Shown: positions 47,407-55,177 of the stretch, in pieces
Numbering within the stretch: position 1 is the stretch's first letter
Layout of the letters: every line of letters begins with the position of its first letter
From: Thermomonas paludicola
GTDB lineage: Bacteria > Pseudomonadota > Gammaproteobacteria > Xanthomonadales > Xanthomonadaceae
Length of the DNA: 64,000 nucleotides
Direction of reading: 5' to 3'
Assembly (NCBI RefSeq): GCF_024498955.1
Contig: NZ_CP093311.1
Coordinates: 2,653,355 to 2,717,354 of the forward strand
Position numbers and translations under genes: made by a program
Notes under the pieces: model-generated
Database searches by the model: none
Seen by the model: only the letters and a program-made list of their open reading frames with translations
Told to the model about the DNA's origin: nothing

Positions 47407-48356
47407 GCGCCGGCCCCCTGGGTGGTCATGCGCACGAACAATTCTTCCAGCCGGTTGCTCTTGGTGCGCATCGAGCGCACCCGGATCCCGGCGGCGTCGA
47501 ACGCGGCGAACACCCGGTTGAGATCCATCGCGCGCGGCATGTCCACGTCCAGCGTGTGCGCATCGATCGCCACCAGCACGGCGCCATCGATGCCGGGCAA
47601 TGCGCCGGGCAATGCATCTTCGACATCGAACAGGAAGCCTTCCACGTCGAGCTTGGCCAGCAGCGACTTCATCGGCCCTTCTTCGACGATGACGCCGTGG
47701 TTGATGATGGCCAGGTTGCGGCACAGGTTCTCCGCTTCCTCCAGGTAATGCGTGGTCAGGATGATGGTGGTGCCGGCGGCGTTGATGTCCTTCAGCGTCT
47801 TCCACATGCCGCGGCGGATCTCGATGTCCACCCCGGCGGTGGGCTCGTCGAGGATCAACAGCCGCGGGGTGGTCATCATCGCGCGGGCGATCATCAGCCG
47901 CCGCTTCATGCCGCCGGACAGCGTGCGGCTCATCTTGTCGGCCTTGTCCCACAGCTGCGCGTCCTTCAGCACCTGCTCGGCCCGCGCCAGCGCCTGCGCG
48001 CGCGGAACGCCGTAGAACCCGGCGTAGTTCACGCAGATGTCCAGCGGGCGTTCGAACATGTTGAAGTTGAATTCCTGCGGCACCAGCCCGATCAGGCGCA
48101 TCGCCGCGCTGCGGTCGGCATCGATATCGACCCCGAACACCCTCGCCATGCCACTGGTCTTGTTGACCAGCGAACTGATGATGCCGATCAACGTGCTTTT
48201 GCCGGCGCCATTCGGGCCAAGCAAGGCATAGAAATCCCCCGGCGCGACGTCCAGCGAGATGCCCTTCAACGCCTCCACGCCGTTGTCGTACGTCTTGCGC
48301 AAGTCGCGCACGCGCAAAGCGGGAGAGTGGGGGTCGATCTGGACAGGCATGCTCAA
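47403..48356 (-). CDS. yadG: ABC transporter ATP-binding protein YadG
   Basis: 317 aa, cytoplasmic ATPase subunit. Walker A GPNGAGKST, Q-loop VPQEFNFNMFE, signature LSGGMKRR, Walker B LLILDEPTAGVD and H-loop TTHYLEEAE. The sequence from GDFYALLGPNGAGKS to the C-terminal RSMRTKSNRLEELFVRM follows E. coli YadG throughout, including the C-terminal accessory domain. Two ATGs at 48356 and 48350 are possible. It is the first gene of the pair with yadH and diverges from fpr; a promoter with TTGATC and TATCGT may lie at 48390-48417. Confidence 0.94.
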   Translation of the reverse strand: MSMPVQIDPHSPALRVRDLRKTYDNGVEALKGISLDVAPGDFYALLGPNGAGKSTLIGIISSLVNKTSGMARVFGVDIDADRSAAMRLIGLVPQEFNFNMFERPLDICVNYAGFYGVPRAQALARAEQVLKDAQLWDKADKMSRTLSGGMKRRLMIARAMMTTPRLLILDEPTAGVDIEIRRGMWKTLKDINAAGTTIILTTHYLEEAENLCRNLAIINHGVIVEEGPMKSLLAKLDVEGFLFDVEDALPGALPGIDGAVLVAIDAHTLDVDMPRAMDLNRVFAAFDAAGIRVRSMRTKSNRLEELFVRMTTQGAGA

Positions 48357-48389
48357 AGCGCTTCCGGTAACGGCAAGCCAACGATTCTA

Positions 48390-48417
48390 ACGATACCGAA
48401 CCACGCCTTGCGATCAA
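48390..48417 (-). promoter_or_regulatory. Putative yadG promoter
   Basis: Minus-strand TTGATC (48412-48417), 16-nt spacer, TATCGT (48390-48395), 34 nt upstream of the yadG start. Both boxes deviate from consensus, so the call is tentative. Confidence 0.35.
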
Positions 48418-48515
48418 CCGCAGAACTCTGCGTTGCGAGCAATGGCTTCTGCACGCGAAGCCTGGCCATCCACGCCGCAGCGACCTGGGCCGGTCTTGTA
48501 CCATGCACACCTGTC

Positions 48516-49310
48516 ATGGCTGCTGCTGCAGCGCGAGCGTCCGACTTGGCCATTCCCCACTTCCCCCTGAAGCTTGTTGCACGCCGGATGATCGCGCCCA
48601 GCGTGGCGCACCTGTCGTTCGTGCGCGACGACGGCGCGCCGCTGCCGTGCATCCCCGGCCAGTTCGTGCAGATCCACTTTGAGTACGCCGACGGCACCGC
48701 CGCGCGGCGCAGCTACTCCATCGCCATCGGCCGCGACACCGACGCCGCAGCCGATGGGCGGGTGGAATTCGCGGTCAGCTACGTGCCTGGTGGTGCAGCC
48801 ACGGCGTTGTTCGAAGCCCTGGAACTTGGTGCGACGATCAATGCCAGCGGCCCGTTCGGGCGCTTTTGCCTGTACCCCAACGATGCCAATCGGCGCTATC
48901 TGCTGATCGGCACCGGCACCGGCATCACCCCGTACCGGGCGATGCTGGCACAGCTGTCGCGGCAGATGACCGAGCGTGGCATCCAGGTCGTGTTGCTGCA
49001 GGGCGCGCGCACGCCTGCGGAGCTGTTGTATGGCGATGAATTCCGCGCCTTTGCGGAGACCCATCCGGGGTTCCGCTACATCCCGTGCCTGTCGCGTGAA
49101 TTGCCCGGCGCAGACAGCCCGCATGCCCATCCCGACGTCCGCCACGGCTATGTGCAGAGCGCATTGGCCGAACTGTCGCCGGATCCGGCCGGCGATATTG
49201 CCTACCTGTGCGGCAACCCGGACATGGTCGATGCCAGCTTCGAGGCGCTGAAGACATTCGGCCTGCCCGTGCCCATGATTCGCCGCGAGAAATACGTCAG
49301 CAACAAGTGA
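48516..49310 (+). CDS. fpr: Ferredoxin/flavodoxin--NADP+ reductase
   Basis: 264 aa from ATG 48516; no clear ribosome site, but the frame upstream is not conserved-looking. FAD-binding motif RRSYSIAIG (RxYS), IPGQFVQIHFEY, NADP-binding GTGTGITPYRAML, and the C-terminal CGNPDMVDASFEALK with YVSNK, consistent with the bacterial Fpr family (about 250-260 aa). It should exchange electrons between NADPH and ferredoxin or flavodoxin, for example for radical-SAM enzymes, Fe-S assembly or the oxidative-stress response. Divergent from yadG. Confidence 0.9.
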   Translation: MAAAAARASDLAIPHFPLKLVARRMIAPSVAHLSFVRDDGAPLPCIPGQFVQIHFEYADGTAARRSYSIAIGRDTDAAADGRVEFAVSYVPGGAATALFEALELGATINASGPFGRFCLYPNDANRRYLLIGTGTGITPYRAMLAQLSRQMTERGIQVVLLQGARTPAELLYGDEFRAFAETHPGFRYIPCLSRELPGADSPHAHPDVRHGYVQSALAELSPDPAGDIAYLCGNPDMVDASFEALKTFGLPVPMIRREKYVSNK

Positions 49311-49374
49311 ACCTGACACCTGGGCATCTGCGGCAGGGCACGTGCATCGGTACGCGCCCGCATGTAAAGGTCGC

Positions 49375-49425
49375 TTGACAAGCAATTGCGGGCACCCGTA
49401 TCGTTGTGTCAAGCACGCTTGACAC
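49375..49425 (+). promoter_or_regulatory. Promoter and likely operator of the XRE/NatAB operon
   Basis: TTGACA (49375-49380), 18-nt spacer, TATCGT (49399-49404) reads as a sigma70 promoter. Immediately downstream lies the palindrome GTGTCAAG-CACG-CTTGACAC (49406-49425). The heptamer CTTGACA thus occurs three times, once overlapping the -35 and twice in the palindrome. A DNA-binding protein there would block the promoter; the XRE regulator encoded in the operon is the obvious candidate. Confidence 0.68.
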
Positions 49426-49439
49426 GAAGGATCTGCACG

Positions 49440-49610
49440 ATGCATTGCGAACGAAACCTGAAAGGTGCCGGCATCGGCTGGCTGGGTTCCGGCATCGCCT
49501 TTGTCGCCATTGGCGCCAGCGGCCAGACCGCATTCCTCGGGGTGGGGCTGGCCTTCCTCGGGCTTGGTATCGGCGCCATCGTCCAATCGCGCAAGGACAG
49601 CCAACGATGA
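49440..49610 (+). CDS. Small two-helix membrane protein
   Basis: 56 aa from ATG 49440 with AAGGA 8 nt upstream; the earlier in-frame ATG at 49386 lies inside the promoter. It consists of two short hydrophobic glycine-rich helices (GAGIGWLGSGIAFVAIGAS and FLGVGLAFLGLGIGAIV) and a charged tail. I do not recognise a family. Its stop overlaps the next gene's ATG, and it is the first gene of the XRE/NatAB operon. Confidence 0.72.
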   Translation: MHCERNLKGAGIGWLGSGIAFVAIGASGQTAFLGVGLAFLGLGIGAIVQSRKDSQR

Positions 49611-50203
49611 CCCTGCGGCGGTTCATGTGGATCTTCATCGCCATCGCGCTGGTCGCCTTTGCCCTGGCAGGCGCAGGTCACTTCCTGTTGGCGTGGCCGC
49701 CCGGCGTCGTGGGCATGTGGGCCGGCATCGGCGCCGGCTACCTGCTGGGCGCACTGCTGTTCCTGCTGCTGCCGCGCTGGTGGCGCCAGCACTGCGACGA
49801 GATGTACGCGCAGCCCGCCGGCAAGCGCTATGTGCGTGCGCTGTGGCCGATCATGATCGGCTACTCGCTGAGTCTGTTCCTGTCGATCTGGTGGATCAAG
49901 CGCGGCATCGAATCGGTGCCGCTGCGCGCGATCGTCGCCGTCACGCCGGCATTGGCGATCGCGTTTTTCATGCGCGCCGCGCTGCGCTACCTGCGTGAGA
50001 TCGACGAGCTGCAGCGACGCATCGAAATGGAGTCGATCGGCATCGCCAGCCTCGGCCTGTCGCTGCTTTATTTTTCCGGCGGCCTGCTGGAGAAGGCCAA
50101 GGTCCTCAGCTTCGATGCCGCCGCCGCGATGATCTGGGTGTTCCCGCTGCTGATGCTGCTGTATGGCGTCTGCAAGTTCGTGTTGGCGCGTCGCTACCAG
50201 TGA
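49607..50203 (+). CDS. Membrane protein of unknown function, four to six helices
   Basis: 198 aa, starting at ATG 49607 overlapping the preceding stop. Hydrophobic segments at about residues 5-25, 30-52, 80-98, 105-125, 145-165 and 172-192. Charged loops include RWWRQHCDEMYAQPAGKRYVRAL and LREIDELQRRIEMESIG; the latter resembles the cytoplasmic loop of DUF2178-like proteins that are commonly paired with small XRE regulators. The function is unknown. It shares 4 nt with the regulator gene downstream (GTGA), so regulator translation probably depends on it. Confidence 0.8.
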   Translation: MTLRRFMWIFIAIALVAFALAGAGHFLLAWPPGVVGMWAGIGAGYLLGALLFLLLPRWWRQHCDEMYAQPAGKRYVRALWPIMIGYSLSLFLSIWWIKRGIESVPLRAIVAVTPALAIAFFMRAALRYLREIDELQRRIEMESIGIASLGLSLLYFSGGLLEKAKVLSFDAAAAMIWVFPLLMLLYGVCKFVLARRYQ

Positions 50204-50397
50204 ACAACCGCCTGCGCGAACTGCGCGAACGCGAGAGCTGGTCGCAGGCCGAGCTTGCGCTGCGGCTGGAAGTGTCGCGGCAGACCGTCAACGCGCTGGA
50301 GACCGGCAAGTACGATCCGTCGCTGCCACTGGCGTTCCGCATCGCACGCCTGTTCGCCTGCCGCATCGAAGACGTGTTCCTGCCTGATCCCGCGTAA
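50200..50397 (+). CDS. Small XRE-family transcriptional regulator
   Basis: 65 aa from GTG 50200, overlapping the membrane protein gene. Single helix-turn-helix: MNNRLRELRERESWSQAELALRLEVSRQTVNALETGKYDPSLPLAFRIARLFACRIEDVFL. This is the well-known minimal Cro/CI-type family (YozG-like) that typically controls an adjacent membrane protein or exporter. The palindrome with CTTGACA arms at the operon promoter is the likely operator, giving autoregulation. The inducing signal is unknown. Confidence 0.9.
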   Translation: MNNRLRELRERESWSQAELALRLEVSRQTVNALETGKYDPSLPLAFRIARLFACRIEDVFLPDPA

Positions 50398-50443
50398 CCC
50401 GACCCATCTTTTCCGGCCACAAACAACCGAAGGGGCTGCCCCG

Positions 50444-51991
50444 ATGAACTCCCGCAAGACCCGAATTTCCATCGTCGCCGCAGCGTTCGTCCTGCTGCTG
50501 GGCTACAGGATCCAGCACCGCCAGGCCGGGGACGAGACCCGCAATGCGCAGGCAGGCAAGCACGCCTTGGCGCCGGTGGCGCCGGTCAAACCCACCCGGC
50601 GGGGCAAACTGGCGTTCACGCCATGCAGCCTGAGTTCGCCGTTCAGCAAGGACAGCCTGGACGCGCTGTGCGCCACGTTCCAGGTTCCCGAGGACCGCAG
50701 CCGGGCGGGCGGCCGAACACTGGCGCTCAACATCGCCTGGTTGCAGGCCACCGACAGCGGCAACGTCGCCACCGATCCGCTGTTCTTCCTTGCCGGCGGC
50801 CCCGGGCAGTCCGCGGTCGATACGTTCCCCGGCCTGAATCCGGTGTTCAAGGAAGTGCGCAAGCACCGCGACGTGTTCCTCATCGACCAGCGTGGCACCG
50901 GCAAATCCAACTTGCTTTCCTGCGCCGCCGCCGCCGATGACGCCAACGCCGATTCGCCCGAGCGCATGCAGGCCCAGGCGGCGGCCTGCGCGGCCGCCTT
51001 GTCGCGGCATGCCGACCTGCGCCACTACACCACCACCGACGCGGTGGCCGACCTGGACAGCGTGCGCCAGGCCATCGGCGCGCAGCAGGTCAACCTGGTC
51101 GGGGTGAGCTACGGCACCCGCGTTGCCCAGCAATATGCCATGCGCCACCCGGGCGCCACCCGCAGCCTCGTGCTGGATTCGGTCGTGCCCAATACGCTGG
51201 GGCTGGGCAACATCTTCGCGCGCAACCTGGATGATGCACTGGCGTTGCAGTTCGCGGTATGCAGCAGGAATCCCGCGTGCAAGGACAAGCTGGGCGACCC
51301 GCGCGCAGAGCTGGACAAACTGCTGACCACCCTGCGCGCCGCGCCACCCACCGTGGACTATCGCGACGCCAGCAGCGGCGAGTGGAAGCAGGATGTGCTG
51401 CACGCCGAAACCGTCGCCGGTCTGGTGCGCATGTACGCCTACATGCCGCTGGCCAGCGCGTTGCTGCCGAAGCTCATCCATGAAGCCAACGGCGGCCGCT
51501 ACGCGGGCCTGATGGCGCTGGCGAAGATGATGACCGGCGAGATGAAGGAATCGATGGCGATGGGCATGCAGCTGTCGGTGGTCTGCAGCGAGGACGCCGA
51601 CAGCATGGTGGCGCGCGACGACGACCAAGGCACCGTGCTCGGCAATCTGATGCCGCAAGGCATGGCTGCGATGTGCAAGGTGTGGCCGAAGGGAACGGTT
51701 CCGGCCGATTTCCACGTTGCGCTGGCAAGCCAGGTGCCCGCCTTGGTGCTGGAAGGTGAATTCGACCCGGTCACGCCACCACGTTACGGCAGGGAGGTGG
51801 TTAAGACGTTGCCGAATGGCCGGCTGCTGGTGCTCAAGGGCCAGGGCCACAACGTCATCGGTGCCGGCTGCATGCCGAAACTGTTCACCCAGTTCATCGA
51901 AAAAGCCGACGCCAAGGCGCTCGACGGCACATGCCTGGACGCGCTGGCCTACGCCGCGCCGTTCACCAGCTTCAACGGCGCCGAGCCGTAA
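50444..51991 (+). CDS. Exported alpha/beta hydrolase of the TAP/tripeptidyl aminopeptidase type
   Basis: 515 aa from ATG 50444 with AGGGG upstream. An N-terminal hydrophobic segment (ISIVAAAFVLLLGY) indicates export or anchoring. Peptidase S33-like layout: FFLAGGPGQSAVD (oxyanion HGGPG-like), DVFLIDQRGTGKSNLLSC, nucleophile elbow GVSYGTRVAQQYA (Ser about 223), acid in LEGEFDPVTPP and His in KGQGHNVIGAGCM, followed by the TAP-like C-terminal domain. Substrate is probably a small peptide or ester. It sits between the XRE regulator and the NatAB exporter in one direction (46 and 37 bp gaps), so it may act with the exporter. Confidence 0.88.
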   Translation: MNSRKTRISIVAAAFVLLLGYRIQHRQAGDETRNAQAGKHALAPVAPVKPTRRGKLAFTPCSLSSPFSKDSLDALCATFQVPEDRSRAGGRTLALNIAWLQATDSGNVATDPLFFLAGGPGQSAVDTFPGLNPVFKEVRKHRDVFLIDQRGTGKSNLLSCAAAADDANADSPERMQAQAAACAAALSRHADLRHYTTTDAVADLDSVRQAIGAQQVNLVGVSYGTRVAQQYAMRHPGATRSLVLDSVVPNTLGLGNIFARNLDDALALQFAVCSRNPACKDKLGDPRAELDKLLTTLRAAPPTVDYRDASSGEWKQDVLHAETVAGLVRMYAYMPLASALLPKLIHEANGGRYAGLMALAKMMTGEMKESMAMGMQLSVVCSEDADSMVARDDDQGTVLGNLMPQGMAAMCKVWPKGTVPADFHVALASQVPALVLEGEFDPVTPPRYGREVVKTLPNGRLLVLKGQGHNVIGAGCMPKLFTQFIEKADAKALDGTCLDALAYAAPFTSFNGAEP

Positions 51992-52028
51992 GCACGCCGT
52001 CACTACATGACTTCCAAGGAATGACGCA

Positions 52029-52784
52029 ATGATTGTTGCAGAACATCTCCGCAAGACCTTCCCCGGCAAGGGCAAAGACAAGGGTGCGGTGGTCGCCGTG
52101 GACGACGTGGGCTTCATTGCCCGCGACGGCGAAATCACCGGCCTGCTGGGCCCCAACGGCGCCGGCAAGACCACCACGTTGCGCATGTTGTACACCCTGA
52201 TGACGCCGGAAACCGGGCGCGTGCTGGTGGACGGCATCGACGTGGCCAGCGATGCCGAACGCGTGCGCCGCAACCTTGGCGTGTTGCCGGATGCGCGCGG
52301 CGTTTACAAGCGCCTGACCGCACGCGAGAACATCGACTACTTCGGCAAGCTGCACGGCATGGACGGGGATGCCATCGCCAAACGCACCGCCAAGCTCGCC
52401 GCGGCGCTGCAGATGGAGGACTTTCTCGACCGCACGACCGAGGGCTTCAGCCAGGGCCAGCGCACCAAGACCGCGATCGCCCGCGCACTGGTGCACGGCC
52501 CGAAGAACGTCATTCTCGACGAACCCACCAACGGCCTCGACGTGATGACCACCCGCGGCCTGCGTGGCTTCCTGAAGGATCTGCGCGCAGACGGGCACTG
52601 CGTGATTTTCTCCAGCCACATCATGCAGGAGGTGGCCGCGCTGTGTGACCGCATCGTGGTGATCGCCAACGGCCGGGTCACCGCACAAGGCACGCCGGAC
52701 GAACTGCGTGCGCAAACCGGCGAGGCCAACCTGGAAGACGCCTTCGTGAAACTGATCGGCAGCGAAGAAGGACTGCACGCATGA
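52029..52784 (+). CDS. natA: ABC transporter ATP-binding protein, NatA type
   Basis: 251 aa, cytoplasmic ATPase. Walker A GPNGAGKTTTL, Q-loop region NLGVLPDARGVYKRLTARENIDYFG, signature in variant form FSQGQRTK, Walker B NVILDEPTNGLD and H-loop FSSHIMQEVAALCDRI. The ARGVYKRLTARENI stretch is characteristic of the NatA/sodium-extrusion branch. It overlaps natB by 4 nt. Sodium or small-molecule efflux is suggested by the family only; the context with a hydrolase and XRE gene leaves the substrate open. Confidence 0.88.
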   Translation: MIVAEHLRKTFPGKGKDKGAVVAVDDVGFIARDGEITGLLGPNGAGKTTTLRMLYTLMTPETGRVLVDGIDVASDAERVRRNLGVLPDARGVYKRLTARENIDYFGKLHGMDGDAIAKRTAKLAAALQMEDFLDRTTEGFSQGQRTKTAIARALVHGPKNVILDEPTNGLDVMTTRGLRGFLKDLRADGHCVIFSSHIMQEVAALCDRIVVIANGRVTAQGTPDELRAQTGEANLEDAFVKLIGSEEGLHA

Positions 52785-53989
52785 ACAATTCCATCCAGAA
52801 GCGTGGCTTCCTCTCCAGCATGCTCACGGTAACCCGCAAGGAATGGCTGGACTTCTACCGCGATCGCCGCACCTTCCTGCTCTCGCTGCTGGTGGCGCCG
52901 CTGCTGTATCCGGTCATCTTCCTCGGCATCGGCAAGCTCACCCAGCTGCGTTCCGAAACACAGCTGGAAAAATCGCTCGACGTGCCGGTGGCGGGCATGT
53001 CGCGCGCACCCAACCTGATCAACTTCCTGGCCAGCTACGGCATCAACGCGCACGAAGCGCCGGCCGACATCGAGGCCCGCGTGCGTGCACAGCAGGAAGA
53101 CCTGGCACTGGCCATCGACAAGGACTTCGCCGACAACTGGCATGCCGGCAAGCCGGCCAAGATCGACATCATCACCGACACCACGCGCCGCAACGGCGAC
53201 GTCAAGGTCGCTCGCGTCAGCAAAGTGCTGGAGAGCTACGGCAATGGCGTGGGGGCGATGCGCCTGCTGATCCGCGGCATCAATCCCGGCATCGCCGCAC
53301 CACTGCAGGTCGGCACTCGCGACATGGCCACCGAGGAGGCAAAGCACAGTCAATTCATGAGCATGCTGCTGCCGCTGATCCTGACCATCTTCGCCTTCAT
53401 CGGCGGCGCCCATCTTGCGATGGACACCACCGCCGGCGAACGCGAGCGGCAATCGCTGGAACCGCTGCTGGCCACGCCGGTGTCACGCGCGGCGCTGGTC
53501 GGCGGAAAGATGCTGGCAGCGACGATGCTGGGGTTGTCGTCGATGCTGCTGATCCTGGTGTCGTTCAAGCTGTCGGCGACCTTGGCCAGCGGCGGTATCG
53601 GTGGCCAGATGGACGTCAGTTTCCTGGCGATGGGCAAGTTGCTGCTGACCCTGCTGCCGCTGGTGCTGATCGGCACCGCGCTGATCACCGCGCTGGCGGC
53701 GGGTGCCAAGAGCATGAAGGAAGCGCAGAGCCACATCATGTGGCTGATGATGTTGCCGATGCTGCCGGCCTACGGCCTGATGGCCTATCCGCTGAAGGAC
53801 ACGGCGGTGTGGCAATACGCCGTGCCGTTCCTGTCGCAGAACCAGATGATCCAGAAGATCACCCGCGGCGAAGCGGCCTCGCTCCAGCAATGGGGGCTGT
53901 ATCTGGCTAGCTCGCTGGCGTTGGCGGCCCTGCTGTGGGCGCTGGCAGTGTGGCGCTACCGGCAGGAAAAACTGGCGATTTCAGCCTGA
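52781..53989 (+). CDS. natB: ABC-2 type permease, NatB type
   Basis: 402 aa. One N-terminal helix (FLLSLLVAPLLYPVIFLGIG), a large extracytoplasmic domain (about residues 60-190), then about five helices (FMSMLLPLILTIFAFIGGAHLAMDTTAGERERQSLEPLLATPVSRAALVGGKML is typical for NatB/CcmB-like ABC2 permeases). Family length fits (about 390-400). Start overlaps natA. With NatA it forms an efflux complex in the inner membrane. Confidence 0.87.
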   Translation: MNNSIQKRGFLSSMLTVTRKEWLDFYRDRRTFLLSLLVAPLLYPVIFLGIGKLTQLRSETQLEKSLDVPVAGMSRAPNLINFLASYGINAHEAPADIEARVRAQQEDLALAIDKDFADNWHAGKPAKIDIITDTTRRNGDVKVARVSKVLESYGNGVGAMRLLIRGINPGIAAPLQVGTRDMATEEAKHSQFMSMLLPLILTIFAFIGGAHLAMDTTAGERERQSLEPLLATPVSRAALVGGKMLAATMLGLSSMLLILVSFKLSATLASGGIGGQMDVSFLAMGKLLLTLLPLVLIGTALITALAAGAKSMKEAQSHIMWLMMLPMLPAYGLMAYPLKDTAVWQYAVPFLSQNQMIQKITRGEAASLQQWGLYLASSLALAALLWALAVWRYRQEKLAISA

Positions 53990-54010
53990 CGCGCGTACTG
54001 CGTTCATGAA

Positions 54011-54039
54011 AAAGCCCGGCGAAATGCCGGGCTTCTTCG
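54011..54039. terminator. Bidirectional terminator between natB and the TonB-domain lipoprotein gene
   Basis: AAGCCCGGC-GAAAT-GCCGGGCTT stem of 9 bp. The minus strand ends in TTTTT (strong); the plus strand is followed by CTTCG (weaker). It lies in the 73-bp gap between the convergent genes. Confidence 0.85.
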
Positions 54040-54062
54040 TTGCCGGTTGCCACCTGCGAAAG

Positions 54063-55091
54063 TTATTCGAAGGCGATCGTGCGGCGGCTGGTGGTGGCCT
54101 GGCCCACCGGCTGGAAGCGCCAGCGCTTCACCGCCGCCAGTGCCTCGCGCTCGAAATCGCGCTGGAATTGACGCGGGGCATCGCTGGACACCACCCGCGC
54201 GCTGGTCACCGAGCCATCCGTGCCGACGGTGAACTCCACCTGCACGGTTCCGGTTCCGCCTGAACGCTGTGCCGCCGGCGGGAAGCGCGGACTGGGCGTG
54301 GACACCGCGCGCAACTCATTGGATGCCGTCGGCTTGGCCGCTGCTGGTTGCGCCGGAGTGGCGGGGCGCGGGCGCGCCGCTTCTGCCGCCGCCACGCGCT
54401 GGCGCTCGGCCTCCGCTGCCACCTGGCGCAAGCGTTCGGCCTCCGCTTCCGCGGCCGCCTGCTGCTGGCGCTGCTGTTCTGCGGTGCTTTGCTGCAGGCG
54501 CTGCTGCTCCTGCAGCTTCTTCTGGTCTTCCTCGCGCTGCTTGGCTTGATCGGCCTTGCGCTTGGCTTCTTCCTCGGTACTCAATTTCTGCGCGTCTGCA
54601 CGTTGGGTGACGGCTGTTTCGTTGCTGCTGATGCTGGCCTTCAGCCGCCCCAGTGCCGGGTGATTGGGATCGGCCTTGCCGATCAACGCTGCCAGGCGCT
54701 TGGCTTCATCGAAATCTTCGCGGGCGATGCCTTGTTCGGTTGCAATCACCGCCATCGGCAGCAGGTCGTTCAGTGCGCTGGCCGCACTCGCATCCCCAGG
54801 CAGCTTGTCGCGCAGTGCGAGGTAATACTCCATCGCGTTGTTGCCGGCCGGCGCATACAAGCGGTTTTCGTTGTAAGCCTTGCTGGCCGCGTCGCGCAAC
54901 TGGTCTGCACTCATCGCGGAGACCGTGGCGGCAACCACCGATTCAGGCGTCGGTGCGGGCTTGGCCGCCTGCGCCCCCTGCTGGCCCGGCGCCGCAACCT
55001 CGTCTTTCTTGCACGCACCAAGCGTGCACGCCACGGCAATGGTCAGCGCGAACGGCACCAGCCCGTGGCGCAGTGTGTTGCTTGCAGACAT
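54063..55091 (-). CDS. Lipoprotein with coiled coil and TonB C-terminal domain
   Basis: 342 aa. The N-terminus is a lipoprotein signal (FALTIAVACTLGAC, lipobox LGAC) rather than the usual uncleaved TonB membrane helix. A helical domain covers about residues 50-165. A highly charged Gln/Glu/Arg/Ala coiled coil (about 170-245: RADAQKLSTEEEAKRKADQ... AAEAEAERLRQVAAEAERQRVAAAEAARPR) follows, then a Pro/Ala linker. The C-terminal domain (about 265-342) is the TonB/TolA-type energy transducer fold: PSPRFPPAAQRSGGTGTVQVEFTVGTDGSVTSARVVSSDAPRQFQRDFEREALAAVKRWRFQPVG. Without a transmembrane ExbB/ExbD contact helix it may not transduce energy; it could link the membranes or bind TonB-dependent receptors. 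Confidence 0.9.
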   Translation of the reverse strand: MSASNTLRHGLVPFALTIAVACTLGACKKDEVAAPGQQGAQAAKPAPTPESVVAATVSAMSADQLRDAASKAYNENRLYAPAGNNAMEYYLALRDKLPGDASAASALNDLLPMAVIATEQGIAREDFDEAKRLAALIGKADPNHPALGRLKASISSNETAVTQRADAQKLSTEEEAKRKADQAKQREEDQKKLQEQQRLQQSTAEQQRQQQAAAEAEAERLRQVAAEAERQRVAAAEAARPRPATPAQPAAAKPTASNELRAVSTPSPRFPPAAQRSGGTGTVQVEFTVGTDGSVTSARVVSSDAPRQFQRDFEREALAAVKRWRFQPVGQATTSRRTIAFE

Positions 55092-55177
55092 CTTGGTATT
55101 CCCCCTAATAGACCGCTACTTTCCACGATAGCACGCAGCAGCGGGCAATAATTGTCAAGAAAAGCCGCTGGTTCCGC

